From Paenibacillus luteus (lineage in GTDB: Bacteria > Bacillota > Bacilli > Paenibacillales > Paenibacillaceae), in NCBI RefSeq assembly GCF_006542765.1, contig NZ_SKCD01000002.1:124001-188000 (forward strand): a stretch of 64,000 nt of DNA. The letters run 5' to 3'. Position 1 is the stretch's first letter. Every line of letters starts with the position of its first letter. Positions 60,835 to 64,000 of this stretch are shown here, piece after piece. The translations under genes and the position numbers were made by a program. The notes beneath the pieces are model-generated. The model was not told where the DNA came from. It was given only the letters and a program-made list of their open reading frames with translations, and did not search any database.

Positions 60835-61161
60835 TTACCAGTCTCGCTCTTGTATTGCCGTTTCGATATCAATGTTTACTTCAAAAAACGTTAGCAATGC
60901 ATCAACCGTCATTCCGATTGTCTCTCTTGCCACCGTTTCTAATTCGCTTCCATTTTCATCAAATTCCTCCTGCAAGTCATTGATGGCTATCGTCATCTCA
61001 TCCAGCTTTGCTTGAATCTCATCAATCGTAGGAGTTCCGCTTTCAAGAAACAAAACTACCTCTTCAATGCTCTTCTTCACCTTGTCCACTAAAAATGTGG
61101 GATAATAGCTGTCCTTGTACATATCCTCCAAATAAACAAAATCCGAAGGCAGTTTTTTCAT
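60835..61161 (-). CDS. DUF5713-like small protein
   Basis: 108 aa with ribosome site GAGAGGAGAG. Acidic and helical throughout. The order DMYKDSYYPTFLVDKVK, IQAKLDEMTIAINDLQEEF and ENGSELETVARETIG matches the DUF5713 family as I remember it. Function unknown. Next to a VOC gene on the same strand with a gap of about 54 bp, so perhaps co-transcribed. Confidence 0.75.
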   Translation of the reverse strand: MKKLPSDFVYLEDMYKDSYYPTFLVDKVKKSIEEVVLFLESGTPTIDEIQAKLDEMTIAINDLQEEFDENGSELETVARETIGMTVDALLTFFEVNIDIETAIQERDW

Positions 61162-61215
61162 GAAATCTCTCCTCTCTTATTGCACGTTGTTTTCCATTCC
61201 TACGCTGATATGTTA

Positions 61216-61629
61216 TTACTCAACAGGAAATTGGCTCATGTCCATATACAGCAGATTCCAACGGTGACCATCCAAATCGGCAAAGCCTGCACCATACATC
61301 CACCCCTGGTCATTGGGCTGTCCAAAGATAGTTCCGCCAGCCTTTACTACTTTCGCAACCATTTCATCCACTTCTTCCTTACTCTCTGCGCCAATCGAAA
61401 ACAATACTTCAGTGCTTTTCGTTGTATCCGAAATGTTATTACCTGTAAACTTTTGAAATGTAGACTCAGGAAAAAGCATCAGAATTACATTCTTGTCTCC
61501 GATAACTAGACTAGCTTGATCATCAGCATTCCCAAACCCTTCATTTAAAGAAAATCCAATTTCCGTGAAAAACGCTTTAGATTTGTTGAGATCCTTGACT
61601 GGTAGGTTGATCCAGACTTGTCCCGCCAT
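61216..61629 (-). CDS. VOC/glyoxalase-family protein
   Basis: 137 aa. Two beta-alpha-beta repeats: INLPVKDLNKSKAFFTEIGF and the C-terminal YGAGFADLDGHRWNLLYMD with the metal or substrate glutamate position replaced by Asn/Leu, so catalysis is uncertain. Ribosome site AGGGAGGAATTACT. Possibly a small-molecule binding or resistance protein. Confidence 0.85.
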   Translation of the reverse strand: MAGQVWINLPVKDLNKSKAFFTEIGFSLNEGFGNADDQASLVIGDKNVILMLFPESTFQKFTGNNISDTTKSTEVLFSIGAESKEEVDEMVAKVVKAGGTIFGQPNDQGWMYGAGFADLDGHRWNLLYMDMSQFPVE

Positions 61630-61928
61630 AGTAATTCCTCCCTATAAAGTAATCATTGTCTTATTGCTATTTTACACTTCTGATACAAATTCCATTCGTT
61701 ACCTAGGTAATCCTGCCTCTGTAAGGTGTTAAATTCTATTAAAGAAAAAGGACAGAATATTGTAAAAAAACGCCGGATATTAGAAATAAATAATTATGGG
61801 AATATGTTAAGTTTGAAACACAAGAAAGGAGATAGATAGGAGGAGATGATATAAGCAATATGGTTATAGGGACCCATAAGACCAGCCTGATCTAAACTGG
61901 AATGATTGAGAAATTAGGAGGGATAAGG
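61630..61928 (+). other. Leader of the GH43 gene
   Basis: About 300 bp without a convincing gene. It contains a very short possible peptide frame at 61860 and ends with AGGAGGGATAAGG, the ribosome site of the next gene. No riboswitch recognised. Confidence 0.4.
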
Positions 61929-64000
61929 ATGAAAAGAATAATCGGAATTGTGATAGCACTCCTCTTCTTTGCAGGCACAATTATGCTTCCTCTCGCTGTT
62001 CACGCTGCAGATTCAACGATGGATGGTCACGGATTAATGGGTGAGTTTTTTAAATGCGAAAAAAATCCAAACAATCGAGAAGATATAACGATATTTAATT
62101 TTGATAATTTCCGCGGCGAAAGGGCCGTTGGAAATTTAAACGGGGACTCCTTTGCAAGTATATTCAATCAGCTGTCGGGAACGCCGGATTTTCATACTGC
62201 AAGGTTCACAGGCACCATTGTGCCGCAATATACCGAAGACTATACCTTTCACATGGTAGGCGATGACGGGTTCAGATTATGGATTAACGGCGAATTGATT
62301 ATTGATTTTTGGCAGCAAAAATGGGAACTTCCGCAAGTAAGCACGCCTGTAACTTTGGAAGCAGGAAAACATTATGATATCAAAGTTGAGTATTTACAAG
62401 GCTGGGGCGGCGCTTGGCTACAAATGGAATGGGAAAGCGCAAGCCAAAAAAGAGAAATTGTTCCGGAATCCGCTCTTTACTTACCGCCTGACCGCACCAT
62501 TACAACTAAGAAGAGCGATTTGACGTCTGAAATTCAAAAAATGGAGGATTTGACGGAAAACTTTGCAGATAAAGTATCAGAAAATGCTATAAATCATTTG
62601 CATGCGGCTAAAGCAGCAGCAGTAGCATTGCTAGGGACCATTGATAACCAAGAAATTAGTGATCTCGATAAGGTAGTATTATTAATAAGGGCAATTGAAA
62701 CCGCTTCCACTTCTCGTTCCGACTTTATGATCGAAATGGGCGTAATGAGTTCCTCCACAGCTGAGAAGTTCAACAACCCTCTATATCAAGGCCAGGACCC
62801 CTTTGTCACCTACAAAGACGGATTTTATTACTTTGTATCTTCTAGTAACCTTGACTCCAACAATAAAGTTTATGTATCCAAATCCCGCACCTTGATCGAT
62901 CAAGGTGAAAAGGTAATGGTATTTGATTCAAAAGGCACGCAAACTCGTATTTTCGCTCCGGAAATCTTCTTTTTGGAGGGCAAATGGTACATCTATTACT
63001 GTGCTGACTTAAAAGAATACGGCTACCAGCACATGGCCACCGTTCTGGAATCCGCAACCGATGATCCCCAAGGGGAGTATGTAGATAAAGGCGCGCTGTA
63101 TGCCGGGGAAAACGGAGTCATTAAACAAGCAAACGACTTTACGGTATTTGAATACAAGGGACAGCTCTATGCGGTTTGGGGCACGCTTGGCCCAGGTGAA
63201 CCAATTGGCCCGGCCATCGCACCAATGGATAACCCTTATACGATTACAGCAGACCGCTCCTTCCTGCCGGGTGGCGGCGGAGAAGGTCCCCGTGTATTGC
63301 AAAAAGACGGAAAAGTATTTATTACCATGTCCGAAGGCGACTATGCATCCAATGGTTATCGTTTATCTTATTTCACCAATACAGATGGGGATTTCTTGAA
63401 CCCTAATTCTTGGACTCGCACCAATGATGTATTTGTCGCTACCGGCGATGTATCCGGTCCGGCCCGAGCCGGTTTTGTAAAATCGGCAGACGGCAAGGAA
63501 GATTGGATGATATATCATTCACGGGTGTATAAAGACACGGGACGCAACTGGTGGCGTCAGGTAAATATCAAAAAAATCAGTTGGAATGCTGATGGAACCC
63601 CTATTTTGGGAAATCCGGTATCCCCTTATGAGTGGCAAGCCTTGCCTTCCGGTGATTTGGGTCTGGGCGACATGTATCAAGCCGAAGATGCTTTACTCTT
63701 TGGAGATATCACCCTAGACAATAGCCATGCCAATTATCAAGGAACCGGTTATATTCATTTGCCAAAAGAATCCGGCGCTGAAGCCAGCTTTGTTGTAAAT
63801 GCGCAAGAAAATGGCGATTATATCGTAGGCTTGAGATATGCCTATGGCGTACAGGTGAATGGCGAGTCAACGAATAATCCCACTTCCCAATTGCCTGCAA
63901 GAGCTCAAATCAATGTATATGTAAATGGAATACATGTCAAGACAGCTGCTCCCGACAAAACAGCGATCAGTTGGGATGAATGGTTTACTGCTTCTGAGCG
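61929..64000 (+). CDS. Secreted GH43 glycoside hydrolase with PA14 and CBM domains (continues past right edge)
   Basis: 690 codons visible, open at the window end. A signal peptide (MKRIIGIVIALLFFAG, cleavage after HAA near residue 27). Residues about 33-180 are a PA14 domain (FTGTIVPQYTEDYTFHMVGD, then DGFRLWINGELIID). A helical linker to about 280 is followed by a GH43 five-blade propeller: base Asp near 289 in GQDPFVTYKDG, FAPEIFFLEGKW near 342, acid Glu near 451 in GGGGEGPRVL. From about 583 a CBM6/35-like domain begins (MYQAEDALL). Probably an arabinan- or xylan-degrading exoenzyme. Confidence 0.9.
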   Translation, partial: MKRIIGIVIALLFFAGTIMLPLAVHAADSTMDGHGLMGEFFKCEKNPNNREDITIFNFDNFRGERAVGNLNGDSFASIFNQLSGTPDFHTARFTGTIVPQYTEDYTFHMVGDDGFRLWINGELIIDFWQQKWELPQVSTPVTLEAGKHYDIKVEYLQGWGGAWLQMEWESASQKREIVPESALYLPPDRTITTKKSDLTSEIQKMEDLTENFADKVSENAINHLHAAKAAAVALLGTIDNQEISDLDKVVLLIRAIETASTSRSDFMIEMGVMSSSTAEKFNNPLYQGQDPFVTYKDGFYYFVSSSNLDSNNKVYVSKSRTLIDQGEKVMVFDSKGTQTRIFAPEIFFLEGKWYIYYCADLKEYGYQHMATVLESATDDPQGEYVDKGALYAGENGVIKQANDFTVFEYKGQLYAVWGTLGPGEPIGPAIAPMDNPYTITADRSFLPGGGGEGPRVLQKDGKVFITMSEGDYASNGYRLSYFTNTDGDFLNPNSWTRTNDVFVATGDVSGPARAGFVKSADGKEDWMIYHSRVYKDTGRNWWRQVNIKKISWNADGTPILGNPVSPYEWQALPSGDLGLGDMYQAEDALLFGDITLDNSHANYQGTGYIHLPKESGAEASFVVNAQENGDYIVGLRYAYGVQVNGESTNNPTSQLPARAQINVYVNGIHVKTAAPDKTAISWDEWFTASE

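Noticed and set aside
1..64000. tRNA, rRNA, CRISPR arrays, insertion sequences and prophage
   Set aside because: No cloverleaf with a CCA end, regularly spaced repeats, transposase or phage structural genes were seen by eye; a tRNAscan and IS search would settle it.

Overview
The window looks like a chromosomal segment of a spore-forming Gram-positive of the Paenibacillus type. The sequence-level reasons are moderate GC, strong AGGAGG-like ribosome sites with frequent TTG/GTG starts, three spore-coat-like genes (two CotD-like, one CotF-like), a YesM/YesN two-component pair beside a sugar ABC system, a KimA potassium importer behind a c-di-AMP riboswitch, and ECF sigma/anti-sigma gene pairs. 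I see no rRNA, tRNA, CRISPR array, transposase or phage genes.

Layout. 1-4405 (minus): histidine kinase, AraC-type response regulator, sugar-binding lipoprotein and the first codons of a sugar permease. Two identical 17-bp sites stand at the same distance from the -10 boxes of the kinase and lipoprotein genes. 4642-7213: a CotD-like coat gene, small unknown genes, a lipoprotein, a patch of gene debris and a methyltransferase. 7573-14143 (plus): PucR regulator, SsuABC/NMT1-type transporter, a 60-aa protein, an amidase and a RidA protein, read here as one nitrogen-scavenging unit. 14197-18309: small genes, malate:quinone oxidoreductase, a second CotD-like gene and an MFS transporter. 18444-24057 (minus): MtaD-like deaminase, unknown proteins, a nucleotidyltransferase, a UPF0173 hydrolase and a cyclase-family hydrolase. 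24114-25230: a TetR regulator with matching palindromes before itself and its neighbour. 25472-30561: a secreted MORN protein, then a four-gene lipid-linked glycan operon behind twin palindromes. 30722-34631: SDR/MarR divergent pair, then kimA with its riboswitch. 34632-39764: ilvD with GntR, VOC protein, a half-length UvrC homologue, a gene with no normal start codon and a truncated Nudix gene. 39922-48738 (minus): a two-kinase hybrid sensor, metE, a LysR regulator, and an ECF41-type sigma factor with its oxidoreductase. 48950-56782: LLM oxidoreductase, DUF4179 anti-sigma with ECF sigma, SDR with TetR, and a lipase-like hydrolase with a MerR regulator. 56944-64000: CotF-like coat gene, tandem GNAT, Rieske oxygenase behind a variant purine riboswitch, msrA, small genes, and a GH43 enzyme running off the right edge.

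Most unusual item: the leader of the Rieske oxygenase operon (about 59782-59943). It folds as a purine-riboswitch aptamer with P1, TAA in J1/2, GG/CC loop contacts and C at the position equivalent to 74, but the J2/3 strand reads GTCTCGACC instead of the usual GTTTCTACC and P3 is enlarged. The 3' strand of P1 is also the 5' strand of an intrinsic terminator, so ligand should turn the operon ON. A purine-sensing ON switch before a Rieske oxygenase suggests induction of purine or modified-purine oxidation.

Much of the rest is ordinary accessory metabolism, but the regulatory sites are unusually legible: several regulators have palindromes in their own promoters and their neighbours', which allows specific regulator-target predictions.
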